Below are positions 23,235 through 34,491 of a DNA stretch of 64,000 bases, in pieces (positions within the stretch are counted from its first letter, which is position 1; the number at the start of each line of letters is the position of its first letter). Source of the DNA: Ophiosphaerella korrae (lineage: Eukaryota > Ascomycota > Dothideomycetes > Pleosporales > Phaeosphaeriaceae); NCBI GenBank assembly GCA_028456385.1, contig JALNQF010000037.1, positions 237,832-301,831 on the forward strand, in the 5' to 3' direction. Made by a program: the position numbers and the translations under genes. The notes below the pieces were generated by a model that was not told the DNA's origin, did no database searches, and saw only the letters and a list, made by a program, of their open reading frames with translations.

Positions 23235-24245
23235 GGTGGATTGAGGGTTGTTGGTGGAGCACTTGAGCAGTAGAACTGGGATTCAAAAGTGTGTTTGCTT
23301 GGATACGGTAATGTGAATAGTATTAAGATCGACTTGTAGTCTTGGGGATATGTAATTCGAGAAAGAATGATGTTCGGTTTGCCCGAATGTAGTTATTGCG
23401 CGCGCTTTTTAGTATGTGACATTTCGATTCTATGACGTAGGCGACTGACTTATCCCCCACCATTTCTACTATTTCCAGAACAGGTGTTTTGGGTAATACC
23501 TATAAGCCGAAAGCACAATCCCAATACTCTGTGAATGGGGACTGTTCACGCTGCGTATGACACCCATGAATAGGTAAAGCGAAAGATTGAATTATCGTCC
23601 CAAGGCCATAGCTATGAAGATGTTGTGATTAGATTCTTCTTTTCAATCTCGATATCTACCTTTATTAAACCCTTTCTTCCTTGCTATCGTGCCGTCCTCT
23701 TCCTTCCATCGCTTCATTTTTATAACTACCTTCCTGTGAATGACAAGGAAGAGTAGCTTTGTACTGGCTACTACACATGCTTTGGTAAATTGTTTAAGCG
23801 TTTGTAAGATCATCAAATGTCGCCGAAGAAGGCCTAAAAAGTAGTGATTTATGCTTGAAAGTTGAAGGCATTGATGTTACCTATCACTCTTGATTCCCTC
23901 CATACCTGCCCTACTACTATTAATAAGTACCGGGGCGAGATCTTTTCTAATTGAACAATGATATGCTGTCAAATTCTTTGCATAGCACGGTACATTGGTG
24001 AAATTGCTACTATTCTTATGCATCAAGTAGGGTTTACATAGTTTTGGTTGATCAGACTACGATTGAGAGTCAACGAGTATTGGAGTTCTTCTCACTCGGC
24101 CTGACGAAAGAAGACCTGTATCCAGCATTCATAATTCAAGAGACAAGTTTGTGAGATTGAGCATGGTCCATAGCTCACTCGTAACGCCTATAAATGTATC
24201 CAACCTCCAACGCCATCGCAATGCAGCATATTCGATCAAGAGGTA
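23235..24245. other. 1 kb intergenic region
   Basis: Upstream region of the leftward small hydrophilic gene and downstream region of the leftward histone-fold gene. No coding signal, RNA gene or repeat recognised. Confidence 0.45.
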
Positions 24246-25033
24246 TTATGCATTGCCCATTACCACGTCTTCCGATGGCTCGCGTGTGACGGCATGGCTT
24301 GCTGCTTCGCTCACATCGTGTTTTGATTCTCCCGCCCTTGCAGCTCTCTCTCGGGTCCGTCGACACCACTCTTCTATCGACTCTGCACCTCCTCCTTCGA
24401 TCTTGACAGTCCTTGGCTCCGAGGGAACGCCGAGGGCAGTGCCTTGGAATCGCGACTCGACTCCGGTCTTGCTGTGCTTCTTCATGAGTGCTAGGACAAC
24501 GTTAGTGCTGGTAGATTTCAAATGGTCGCAGGCATACTATTTAGGTAATCCTCCATCTCCAGCTGATCTAGCTGCTCGATGGGATTTGTGGCTATTGGCT
24601 TGAGGGTGCCTGCTATCCGCCTGATCTCCTTGTTGGCATCACCTCTCACCCAGTCGATGAAATCGTTGACATCAGCTGTATCTTCAGCATCGCGTCGTCG
24701 TTTCTCCATTTCCCGTGCGCCCGTGCCTTCGTTATAGAAATCCAAAGGTTTTCGCAGGATCTGCTTCCATTCTTCCTCGCCGGCGGTCATGGTAGGCACA
24801 AGCAAGCTGCAGTCTTGCATGGCCATGCGCACGTCCGTGATATTGGGCGCCGGGTCGTTGTGGTTGGAGTACGCGTTGTACGCGGTGCGCTCGGCCAGCA
24901 AAGAGAGGTAGCGTGCAGTGAGGTCGACGACGGTGTCGACAGCCGACGGTTTTCCATAATGGAAGCCAGAGGCACGCAAGATGTGAAGGACGGCCGGGCG
25001 GAGAAGACTGAGGAACAGATCGTCCGAGGACAT
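24246..25033 (-). CDS. Histone-fold (bromodomain-associated) TFIID-type subunit, Taf3-like
   Basis: Two exons, 24538-25033 and 24246-24490, give 246 residues; the intron has donor GTATGC, a CACTAAC branch-like site and acceptor CTAG, and joins EDYLN to TLMKKHSKTGVESRF. Residues 1-90 form a histone fold of the Bromo_TP type (LFLSLLRPAVLHILRASGF, VDTVVDLTARYLSLLAERTA, ITDVRMAMQDCSLLVP). EKRRRDAEDTADVNDFIDWV follows. This fold occurs in TAF3, TAF8 and SAGA Spt7. The short length and lack of other domains favour the fungal Taf3-like protein, a partner of Taf10, but Taf8 is not excluded. The gene is divergent from taf7 with about 315 bp between the starts, so shared promoter control is possible. 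Confidence 0.85.
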
Positions 25034-25347
25034 GTTGGGCTGTGCGGGTAGCGTCGCGTAGTTATCTTGGAGGCAGGCAACGCATTGCTGGGCGTATGCG
25101 GCGTTCGAGAGCCGGGTGGCAGAGGCGAAGGCAGCGGCAGTGGGAGAGTCGAGCTTGGGTAGCGCGACCGGATCCGTGGTTCACTCTGGCAGGCCGCCAA
25201 GCCGAGCTAAGGACCTCACAATGCCTCTGTCCGTCCCTATCCACAGCTTTACCTGGCCGGACCTGGAGTGAGCGTGTAGTCTTTTAAATGCAGCGCCTGT
25301 AGGCGTAAATTAGAGGCCATACTCCCCCCCCCCCCCCCGCATACACG
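25034..25347. promoter_or_regulatory. Divergent intergenic region between the histone-fold TAF gene and taf7
   Basis: Just 314 bp separates the two start codons, so both promoters must lie here or overlap the genes. A C run (about 25324-25339) sits immediately upstream of the taf7 ATG. No specific factor site is claimed. Confidence 0.5.
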
Positions 25348-27057
25348 ATGAAGATCAAGCTCAAGACCCCCGGCGCGACCGCCAGCGACACGCCCTCGAT
25401 GGCATTGCAACCACAACCCCAACATCAAGGCGCAGCTGCTGCCCCAACGCCTGCCAAGCCCGGGAAGCTGAAGCTCAGTATCAAATCTGCTGCCCCCAGC
25501 ACTGGCGATGGGCAAAATGCCAGCGCTTCCTCGAAGAAACCTCCGCGGAAACCAAAGCAGAAGAAGGTTGATGAAGATGGCAACCCTATCGCTCCCGCCA
25601 AACCTGCGCCTAAGAAGCGAGCCCACGAGGACGGAGATAATGTCGACTCACGCGCGACAAAGCGCAAGCCAAAGCCCACGGCGAAAAGCCTAGCCATGGC
25701 GAACGACAGCGGCGACGAGGACGACCTCATGGCCCTAGAACCTGCGCCTGCCCCCCCACGACCACAGCCCACGCGCAACCAGTCTCTCAAGCTGTCCATC
25801 AAATCCAACAAAGGAAATGCGCCGGGCGCACTGCAAAGGACCAGCACTGCCATCCTAAAAGTCAAGGGAGCGGGCAAAGCGCCAGAGCGGCCATATGGTG
25901 TAGGGTACGACAGCGAGGCAGACGAGGCCGAGAAAGACCCGGCCATAGAATCGCAGTTCATTCTGCGCATGCTGCCAGGGCCAGACTGTGAACTACTGAG
26001 GAAATCTATCGAGGACCGAACAATCGGCCAGAGTGTGGCAAATGGAGGCCCTGGTGTCTACTATCGTTTCTTTGACCGCGAGGGTCGACGCGCCATGGTC
26101 ACTATTCAGGGTCGGCATTACGCTGCATCCATGGTAGAGCTTCCTACCGTCATTGAAACAATGAAGAGCTGGAACAAGAAGGACTGGGTCAAAACTGCCG
26201 ATGTATGTCAGATGCTCTTAGTTTTGGGTAGGGTACAGAACGAAGACGAAGCGAAAAAGTTCCCCCGCCCAAACTATGTCGAGCCAGATTCGCATCGCTA
26301 TCCCCATGGTCTGACGCCGCCCATGCGATGGGCTCGAAAACTACGTTTCAGGCCTCGAAAATCGTACCTGGACGTTGAGCGAGCGGAAGCACAGATGAAT
26401 CGACTCCTGGAAGAAGATGCAAATGCCGAATCGGCCAAGTATGACTTGGTGGACAGTGACCACGAGTCTTCTTCAGAAGAGACTGACTCAGGCGAGGAGG
26501 CCGAGGAAGATGAGGAGATGATGGATGCGCCCCAGGCCTTGGAGACGCCAATAGAGGAGGTTGATGCTGGCGATCTTGAGCAAATGCTACAAGAGGGCCT
26601 GATGGAGGACGACGACATTGAAATTCAAGCCGATGACCAAACTCTTAGCGCACTATTTGGTGGCGAGAATACCGGGGCAGAGCCAGCAACACCGGCCACC
26701 GCTCACGATGTGGCTCTACATGCCCTTAGCCAACATGGCACCATCACACTGGAGACTGAGACCGCCGCTTCTACTCCCGCAGCAGCGACCTCCGCAGACG
26801 ACGATGATGACGACGATGATGACGCTGACTCAGATGATGGCGACGAAGTTGATGATGCTGCTGTTGCTGAGGAGCAGCGGAAAGAACAGTTGCGAGCTGA
26901 GATTGCCGAGTTGGACAAGGCCATCCAAGCGAATATGGAAGCCCGCGACCGACAAACCAACCAAATTTTCAAGAAGCGTATGCAAACCAATATCGATAAA
27001 CAGAAGGCTGATCGGGAAATCAAGCGCAAGCAGCTCGATGAGGACATCGACGAGTAG
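25348..27057 (+). CDS. taf7: Transcription initiation factor TFIID subunit 7
   Basis: A single open frame of 569 codons. After a lysine- and proline-rich N-terminus with the repeated motif KLKLSIKS/SLKLSIKS, the TAFII55 N-terminal domain begins at about residue 190: AIESQFILRMLPGPDCELL, GPGVYYRFFDREGRRAMVTI, YAASMVELPTVIETMKSWN, then PPMRWARKLRFRPRKSYLD, all in family order. An acidic region (EETDSGEEAEEDEEMMDAP, later a long D run at about residues 485-505) and a C-terminal coiled coil (LRAEIAELDKAIQANMEAR, to the end) follow. TAF7 associates with TAF1 in TFIID. Intronless; the start is the first ATG of the frame, right after a C run. Confidence 0.94.
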   Translation: MKIKLKTPGATASDTPSMALQPQPQHQGAAAAPTPAKPGKLKLSIKSAAPSTGDGQNASASSKKPPRKPKQKKVDEDGNPIAPAKPAPKKRAHEDGDNVDSRATKRKPKPTAKSLAMANDSGDEDDLMALEPAPAPPRPQPTRNQSLKLSIKSNKGNAPGALQRTSTAILKVKGAGKAPERPYGVGYDSEADEAEKDPAIESQFILRMLPGPDCELLRKSIEDRTIGQSVANGGPGVYYRFFDREGRRAMVTIQGRHYAASMVELPTVIETMKSWNKKDWVKTADVCQMLLVLGRVQNEDEAKKFPRPNYVEPDSHRYPHGLTPPMRWARKLRFRPRKSYLDVERAEAQMNRLLEEDANAESAKYDLVDSDHESSSEETDSGEEAEEDEEMMDAPQALETPIEEVDAGDLEQMLQEGLMEDDDIEIQADDQTLSALFGGENTGAEPATPATAHDVALHALSQHGTITLETETAASTPAAATSADDDDDDDDDADSDDGDEVDDAAVAEEQRKEQLRAEIAELDKAIQANMEARDRQTNQIFKKRMQTNIDKQKADREIKRKQLDEDIDE

Positions 27058-27664
27058 TCGAGGGTTGTGGTTAGTTGGAGTATTCCTTTTGTGTTACTAC
27101 AAGTATTGCATTGCGCCGGCGCCCAGGATATGGAAAAGAGAATTGGCGCAAGGTTGACAGGATATGGGGCATATAGCACCAGTTCCATTACACAATCGAG
27201 GCCATGGACCATAATGTTAGACTCGATTTAGGCCAACAATATCATCCTATAAATATGATTTACCATATGTGGACATGCATATGTTTGAATTTTTGATCGA
27301 TTCCAAAATGCATCTCTTGAATCACAAGCTTGGCTCTCTACATTTCGACTGTAGCCAGGAAGCTCTGACACTCTAGGAACCCACTAGAAGCTGAAGGACA
27401 GACAATAAAGTCACATTCACTTCGAGAATAATAATGCACCTTTCCTAAAATATACGTCACGTGCATGACTAGCGCGGGTTTCTCTCCGCCCCCACTCAAA
27501 CACCTTTGTTCCCACTTCCTGGACAGTTTCCGTCTCCCCAGAGCCTTCGACAGCCAGCCACTGCCTTGCCTTGTCTTGACTTGTCTCGCAGTTGACTGAC
27601 CAGATTAACTAACATTTGTGTGAAGCTTGCAGGTAAACTACAAACGCCATCCCTGGACCGCGAA
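27058..27664. other. Intergenic region and leader of the CCCH gene
   Basis: Ordinary composition. A pyrimidine-rich leader with CCTTGCCTTGTCTTGACTTG-type repeats lies at about 27565-27590. No gene or RNA recognised. Confidence 0.45.
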
Positions 27665-28668
27665 ATGACAAACCCGACGCGTCCAAAACCCCCCCACTAC
27701 TCGTGGGACGACTTGGAGAAAATGTCGCCAGACGAGTGCAAGCGCGCAACGGCCGAGATGAACAGCTACATCGCGCGTATCAAGAAGATTGATCGCGACG
27801 CAGCTGCTTCTGCCCCCGCCGGACAACCATCCGCGCTTCGCACTCTGACGGACCCACGGCGTGGAGCATACAATCGCACGACCGGCCACCCTTACGTCTT
27901 CCACCCATACCAACGTCCGACAACATTCAAGAACAACCACTTGGACAACAGGAACGGCGCGGCGCCTACCACAGGCTATGCGATCCCAGACACACGCAGC
28001 CAACATCAGCCACAACTTCATTCCAACAGCCTATGTCAACACTTCACTTCCAAGGGTACTTATAGAACAATGACTTATGCCTCACACCTGTACATGGCTA
28101 ACACTTGCGCACAGGCGTTTGTTCTCGACCGAGATGCAAATTTGTACACGACCCGGAGAAGCTGTCAGTATGCAAGTCCATGCTCTTTAGAGGCGACTGC
28201 TTGAATGGTGACTCTTGTGCGCTCTCACACAACCTGTCTGCCCATAACGTACCCACCTGCCACCATTTCCAGAATGGTCATTGCAGCAACGAGCATTGTC
28301 GTTTTTCTCACGTACGAGTCGAACCTACAGCCCAGAACTGCTACGCTTTTGGAGTGCTGGGCTACTGTGAAGATGGTCCGAAGTGTCGCGAGAAACACGC
28401 CCACGAATGCCCGTGGTTTACCAACAAAGGCCATTGTGACCACGGTAACAAGTGCTGGTATGGTCATGTGCGTCGCGCGTCCAGCATGCGAAGAGTTCCG
28501 AGTCGTTCATCTGAGAGCTATTCTTCTCCGCCGGAGTTCCCCATCGAGGCCGTGGATGACGAAGCAACCCCGGAATCCTATATTGGCAGTGCTGAAGCTC
28601 AGCCCACGCACAGCAACCACCAGTTCACCCAGCAGGTTGATTATGTATCACTCAGCGACCCTGAGTGA
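27665..28668 (+). CDS. Five-CCCH zinc-finger RNA-binding protein (ZC3H3/Red5 type)
   Basis: Two exons, 27665-28055 and 28115-28668, give 314 residues. The intron (GTACTT..GCACAG) splits the first finger, CQHFTSKG joining to VCSRPRCKFVH. Five CCCH fingers follow in close succession: C-x8-C-x4-C-x3-H; CKSMLFRGDCLNGDSCALSH; CHHFQNGHCSNEHCRFSH; CYAFGVLGYCEDGPKCREKH; and CPWFTNKGHCDHGNKCWYGH. The N-terminal part has WDDLEKMSPDECKRATAEM. Five closely spaced fingers with the FVHDPEK link are the pattern of human ZC3H3 and fission yeast Red5, nuclear RNA-surveillance or poly(A) factors. The symbol is left blank because orthology was not tested. Confidence 0.9.
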
Positions 28669-29427
28669 CGGTGCCTCGGACAGGCACACAGTACGTATGC
28701 CCACTTTTTCCCAGTTCCAGCATGGTCGAATCCTAATTCTCTCTTTGATTCCAAGTCATACCTTCTATTTTTTTGCCTCTACGGTAGGTTGTCTCTTCGT
28801 TCTGCAGAGTCTTCTCTTGACCGTCCAAGATTTGGAGTTTTGGTAAGGAACACGGCGTCCGGTGGAATCTCTTTTGTTGATACCCGTTTGATGAAGACCC
28901 ATCAAACACGTCTTTTTTTCAGATACACGTGTGTGCCAATGGCATGGCGTTGATCAAGTATAGAAGTTTGTCCGTTACCATGGATAGGGGCATGCATCGT
29001 AATGAGGAGATGAGTAATGAACCATGGTAACGAACAAGGTAGTGAGAAATGAAAAAGTTTAGACGTGTATATCGTATATCCTCCCCTATATGGAGTGTGA
29101 TGAGCAACTGCTGAAGATGGGGTCTATTTTAGGTAGCATGGGAATAAAAGTGGCGTCTGACGACGATGGAGGCTGAGGTGCACAGCCGCAGCGGCCTTTG
29201 TCACACACTTGACGAGGCCCCAGCATTGACGCAATGCGCCAGCAGGCGACGATGATGGGTGCCGCGGCTTGCACTGAGCTTCTATGCAAATACGAGAGCA
29301 GTTCAAGGCTAACAACTAAGCAATCGCCCGGCTTGCTCCATCTCTATGCGAAGGTGCTGTGCTCATTTCTCAGCCACCTACTTACCCCTTAAGTGAGCAG
29401 CAGCGCAAAGCCAGATCGCACAACACC
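28669..29427. other. Intergenic region with a long hairpin-forming inverted repeat
   Basis: Contains the 3' region of the CCCH gene, the inverted repeat at 28968-29037, and the leader of the Sel1-repeat gene. No coding evidence. Confidence 0.5.
28968..29037. repeat. 16 bp inverted repeat (one mismatch) with a 38-base loop
   Basis: The arm at 28968-28983 (TTGTCCGTTACCATGG) matches the reverse complement of 29022-29037 (CCATGGTAACGAACAA) except for one G/A position that could pair as G-U in RNA. It lies in the 3' intergenic region between the CCCH and Sel1 genes and could act as an RNA hairpin. Confidence 0.8.
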
Positions 29428-31806
29428 ATGACGCTGAAAGATCTATTGAAAAAGAAGGACAAGGTCAAGGACGAGGGCGCAGTGCCAATGCCAGAGTTCC
29501 AGTTTTATCGCACGACGACCTCGACACAAGTGCCCATCGAGCCCCCGTCCTTTCCTGGGGATCCTCCACGCGAAGCACCTCTTCTGTCGCCCAACGAGGC
29601 GCGAGGCACATTTGGGCGGTTTAGGAGGCACAGCAATGCATCCTTGCAGGGCTCACACACGGATGGGGTAGCAAAGGGCCTGGAGCGCCTGCACTTTGGG
29701 AGGAACCGGTCGAGCAGCTCGGCCAACGTGCCAGACAACCTGCCAGCAGTTGGGGGAGACGGAGTGGCGAGGACGGAAGAGGAGGAGGCCAACTGGGAGA
29801 AGCGGGCAACGGTGCTCGTAATAGAGGGTGCGCTCAATGCGGGCACATCGGGGCCCACGACGCCCAGAGTAGAAGTCGCGCCTCCCCTATCGCCGGGCGG
29901 GCAGCGAGGCAGAAGCAGGAGTCCGAGCGTGAGTGCGCCGGGCGACGAGGAAAATATCCAGGAGGCTATTCGACTGCATGAGAAGGGCAATCTCGAGGCG
30001 TCCACCGCCCTTTTTGGCAGGCTGGCAGACCCGGCCAGCCACAACAACGCCCTCGCCCAGGTCCTCTACGGCCTCGCTCTGAGGTAGGTAAAAGCTGCTG
30101 CATGTCCACGTCACGTGCCACTGACTCGACCCAGACATGGCTGGGGCATCACCACCGACACTGAGCAGGCCGTGCACTACCTCAGCATGGCTGCCTCCAA
30201 CAGCGCTGAGGTCGAGAAGCTAGCCCTCGGCGCCGGCATGAAGAAAGGCGGCGCCGCCAAAGGCGAGTTGGTGCTGGCAATGTATGAGCTGGCCAACTGC
30301 TTCCGCAACGGCTGGGGAATCAAGAAAGACCCCGTTGCCGCGAAGCAGTACTACGAGACAGCCGCTAATCTGGGCGACACCGACGCCATGAACGAGGTCG
30401 CCTGGTGCTATACCGAAGGTTTCGGCACCAAGAAGAACAAGGTACGTCTCATCATCATCGATGGCCCGCCGCCGCCACAGCCGCTTTGAAGAGCCCATAC
30501 GTTGGCTTGACCGGTCGCTGTCATGTCATATAAACATTTATGCGGCACAGGCTGCGAACGGTCTACGCTGGGCCCAGTTGTGCAGCCTCAACCATCACGC
30601 GGGGTGGCTTGCTAAGACACGAAACCCTCTTTCTTCCCTTCCTTTCCTTGCTCCAGCCTCATTGTTTGGGCAGCAATACCTGGACCCGGCTAACGGCTGC
30701 GTCTCACAGTTCAAAGCGGCGCAGTTCTTGCGCCTGGCCGAGTCAAAGGGAAACAAGACATTAGGCAATACATGGTACGTTGACAGCCTTTCTTTCTTTT
30801 TCTTAATTTGGATCTGGATGATCGGCACCGCCTGGCCATCGAGATCTCTTGGAACCGACGATCATTCATGTGCCCATTGTGATGAGTAAGGGAGGAGAGC
30901 GCGCGTGTCGCACCCACGAGCCCGCCCTGCTCACCCACGTTATCCGCCATGTTTATTCCATTCCGTCATAGCCGACGGACAATCGACAACAACAACAACA
31001 ACAACAACACCAAGCTAAAGCATCACGGCTCCTTCGCGCTTCTCACCGCGCTCGAACAAATGATGCTTTTCGTAGCACTTGCTCTAGTTTCAACCCGCAG
31101 ACGCCAAGACTCGTCGATTGGGTGACAGCGCTGCGTTTTGTCCACAGCTTCGCTTAATTGCTGCGGACTCTGGTACGGCCCTCGCCCTCACCCGCAGCAG
31201 GACCTGTCACATTTCCTGCCTGTTCCCCGCTGCGCAAACCTCCACTCGCATCATCTCATTCGCATTCGCAGCGGAATGGCTGGTTTGGGAAAAGGCTGGA
31301 TCTCAGTCAGGCGGACCCGGGACTGCGGTCAGCCCTGGTCTACGGGCATACACGTGGCGCGCTGTTGTTCGTCTCGCAACCGGAGCAATGTCAGCGTTGA
31401 GTCTGTGTAGGTGTGTTGGTGACGGGGGTGGAGTGATTTCATGTATGGTCTTGTTTATCGGCCTGCAACGAGGGAGATTAGAGCTGTGCATGCGTGGCTG
31501 GCTTGATCGATTGATTGATTGTTCGACCACGGAGGGACTTGTTCTTCTGAGCAAAGCGAAAGACAGCGAGGCCATACTCACGCGCGGACCGTGACAGCAA
31601 ACAATCAAGCGGGCCGGACGAGTACGGTACTTACTCTTTCCACACGCGGACTATCCGGTATCTCGCGTCATCTGGTCCAAGTCCCCACGCCGCTGGAAGT
31701 ATTGCCTGGATGAGCGTTCCGAACAAGTAACTTTGAGACATGGAGCATGTGCTAACATTTCTCTTCCCCTAATAGGATCTGGAAAGACAAATACAACCCC
31801 AAATAG
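29428..31806 (+). CDS. Sel1-repeat protein (Dsf2/Nif1-like) with a long last intron
   Basis: Four exons, 29428-30083, 30135-30441, 30710-30774 and 31776-31806, give 352 residues. The start is MTLKDLLKKKDKVKDEGAVP. The N-terminal half is disordered, with RRHSNASLQ and RGRSRSPSVSAP motifs. From about residue 190 come Sel1-type repeats: NIQEAIRLHEKGNLEASTAL, LAQVLYGLALRHGWGITTD, ANCFRNGWGIKKDPVAAKQY and NEVAWCYTEGFGTKKNK. The end is FKAAQFLRLAESKGNKTLGN, then TW joined to IWKDKYNPK. The third intron is 268 bp and the last 1001 bp, far longer than others here. Related fungal proteins act in cell-cycle control (Nif1/Dsf2); that role is inferred from similarity. The last junction is the least certain part. 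Confidence 0.82.
30984..31010 (+). repeat. (CAA)n microsatellite
   Basis: About eight tandem CAA units within the proposed 1 kb last intron of the Sel1-repeat gene. Confidence 0.9.
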
Positions 31807-32771
31807 CGCAATCAGTCATCCGAATCAAGGCATCAAGATAAGTCACGTTAACCAATCCCGGGCCGACATGAAGGAAAATGGCCGTTTTACGGGGTATTCC
31901 AGCCAAAGTAAGGATGAGCATCAATATGCAATGTATATTACTATTCTTCAAAAGAACAATAAAACCAGGTTTATTTCGCTCCATGTATGGCAAGTGCGTA
32001 CTATATGCACGTAACCACACCCACCCCCCGTTTTCTTTTTCCCTTTTTAGTCCAGTTGCGCAATCATTCTCTGCATAATAGGATTTATTTCACTATTCCT
32101 GAATGAACAAGACTTATCATCCCACGGGATACTTTCCTTTTCGTCACTTGCACCTCATTTCCCCCCTCCCCCCCCCCTCCTCTTCCCCCGTCTGACATTT
32201 GACAGGCGGGCTGACAGACGATTCTTTGTTGAGTGAGACTAGACGCGGAGAAGAGCGACAACAAAGCCCAAGCAAGGCAAGTAACCGTTTTGCTGGGTTT
32301 ACATTTTTGCTCTCCCCTCCCCCGGTCCTCCGGTCCCCCGGTCTCCCGGGGGGGAGCGTCATTCTTGCAGCCTTCACGCGGAACAAAAAAACGAACGAGC
32401 CCACCCCAAAAAAAAACTGATCGGTACGATTTGCGGCCGTACCGTTGTTTTCTCTAAATATTGCGTAAAGGGGGTGGACGATACGTGGTGAGGGCGACAC
32501 GGATTTGTGGCAAAACGAACAACGAAAGGCCCCTCCCCATCGGCCAACGATAAACGTTAATTCCAAGTAAAGAAAACAACGCCATCCTCTCTCACCCTCC
32601 CATCCCCCCGGGTGTGAAAGGTGATTTTTTTTTGTTTTTTTTGGGGGGGTTTTTTTTTCGTTTGCGGAGTGCGTTAGCGAAGTATGAGAAAAGAGGCAGC
32701 GCGCACGGGTTTAGGAATCTAGTTTTGTGCAACCATGTGAAAAGGAAATCATGAGGTTTGTCGGTAAAATC

Positions 32772-32774
<3 letters not shown>

Positions 32775-32805
<31 letters not shown>
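32775..32805. repeat. 31-base poly(T) tract
   Basis: Uninterrupted T run. The exact length is uncertain in any sequencing technology. Confidence 0.85.
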
Positions 32806-33500
32806 CCAGCCACACCCAAAATCAATCTATGGGCTTGGTTTTTACGCCCGTTGATGAAAAAAAAAAACAATAAAATAAAACAATATGGACGGTACAAGCT
32901 TATAAAGGACGTGCCCTCGTACCTAATTAGGCCGGCAATGGAGTGTGCGTGTGTATGTGGTATGTGGTATGTGCGTGGGTCATGCAGGCAAAGGAATACC
33001 TAGCCGGGGCAAAAAAGTGTTTTTATCACGAACTTGGCCTATCACACGGCGAGCTGGGCCCAATAAATCCAGTTATGGACAAAATGACCTCTTTTACCTG
33101 CATTAGTACTGCGCATCTCTTGTTTCATCAGCGAACAAAAATAATTACGCCCGGCCGAGCGGTGTTGTTGAAATGCATGTCATTTGAGTTTTTGGATGTT
33201 GGGCGCTATGCACTTTGCGAGCGAGGTGGATGACGAGGTCAAAAGCATGGGTAGGAGGGGAGTCATGGCAGCCAAGGGCACCCATGCTTGTCGAGTTTAT
33301 CGATAGACGGAGAGGTGCCCGGGCTGGAAACGCACATGTACGTGTGGGGTGGAGCGAAGCTTGTTTGCGTGCCCGGGACGATGCAGGGTGAAGTCGTTGG
33401 CACGGCAGATCTGGGGTGCGTGAATGGGTCGGGTACCTGCTCCACCTCGCACCTGATGCGGAGTGTGAAGCCTCCCGCTCAAGGCGTGGGCTATGCATGG

Positions 33501-33528
33501 AATGTGCAATGTGCAATGTGCAATGTGC
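33501..33528. repeat. Short tandem repeat, unit AATGTGC
   Basis: Four consecutive copies of the heptamer AATGTGC, in otherwise non-coding sequence. Confidence 0.9.
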
Positions 33529-34491
33529 CCGTGATGCGAGGTACGCGTGGGCATCTTTCACAGTGGCTCTGGTAGGCTTCACAGGCGGATCAGCAGAGTG
33601 ATTAGAGAGCCTAGATGTGAATGGTGGCGAGGCTTGTCAGCCAGTGGAGCAAGACGGATGCAAGTGAGATGTGGAAGCGAGCGAGTGACATGAGCAAGCG
33701 ACCTAAGCGCTGATGGCCTGATAGCATTACTGACTTGCCAATGAAGGCAGTGCTACAATACAGTCTTCCACCCAAACAGTGCAGACAACGCCAATGGAAA
33801 AAAGACAGGTAAATTAGGTCTGGTGTCTCAAAGAAATTTGGACGTCGGTCCTGTTGGGTATTACGCAAAGAGAGTAATCGTGAGGCTTCGTCGGGCCGTA
33901 GAAGGGGAGCAGCATCATCTCTTGAATAAACATATCCATCAATATCCAAATTGTGCATCAACCTCTTCTCGTCCCAAAACCTGCGTCCTGCTCATACCAT
34001 CATATACATTGTCGTGGCGGATACATGTCCTTTCGTTCCATTCTCATCGAGTATAAACAAAGGAGATCCAACGCTTGCTACGCTGTGCAATATAAACTAA
34101 CTCAAGTCCAGATGTGCTCGCTCGCTAAATGGCCTAATATGAAAAAAGAGAAACAAGTAAATGACCTCGTGAATAAAGGGCGTCTGGTCGTAAACCGACC
34201 GACGTCATGAAGCAGAATCCGACCGCCATGATGCTTAGCGATGTGGGCACATGTACCCAAAAAACGACGTTGTCGTCCCAAGTGATATAAGAAATAGCTA
34301 GGCAAGGTGAGCCGAAGCAACAAAGGGAACGGCGTCGGATGCGGTGCTCGTCATGAGCGTTGAATGAAGACGCGAAAGGGCGAATTCCAGCCCATGATGC
34401 AAATGCCCTACAGGTGACCCGATAGCGGGGTAGAAGCGAAACGCTATGCAAATAAGTGTGATGAACGCAAGGAAAGTTGGGCTACCGGTGT

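Larger units (their letters stand above)
31807..34491. other. 2.7 kb gene-poor, low-complexity intergenic region
   Basis: No frame here has a recognisable domain. The sequence has long homopolymers (C and T runs at about 32160-32190, T runs at 32625-32660, a 31-base T tract at 32775-32805) and a short tandem repeat at 33501-33528. It separates the convergent 3' ends of the Sel1-repeat gene and the bZIP gene. Confidence 0.5.

Noticed and set aside
31118..31594. 158-codon plus-strand frame within the long Sel1-gene intron
   Set aside because: Cysteine/glycine-rich with no domain, and several other frames of similar quality overlap it.
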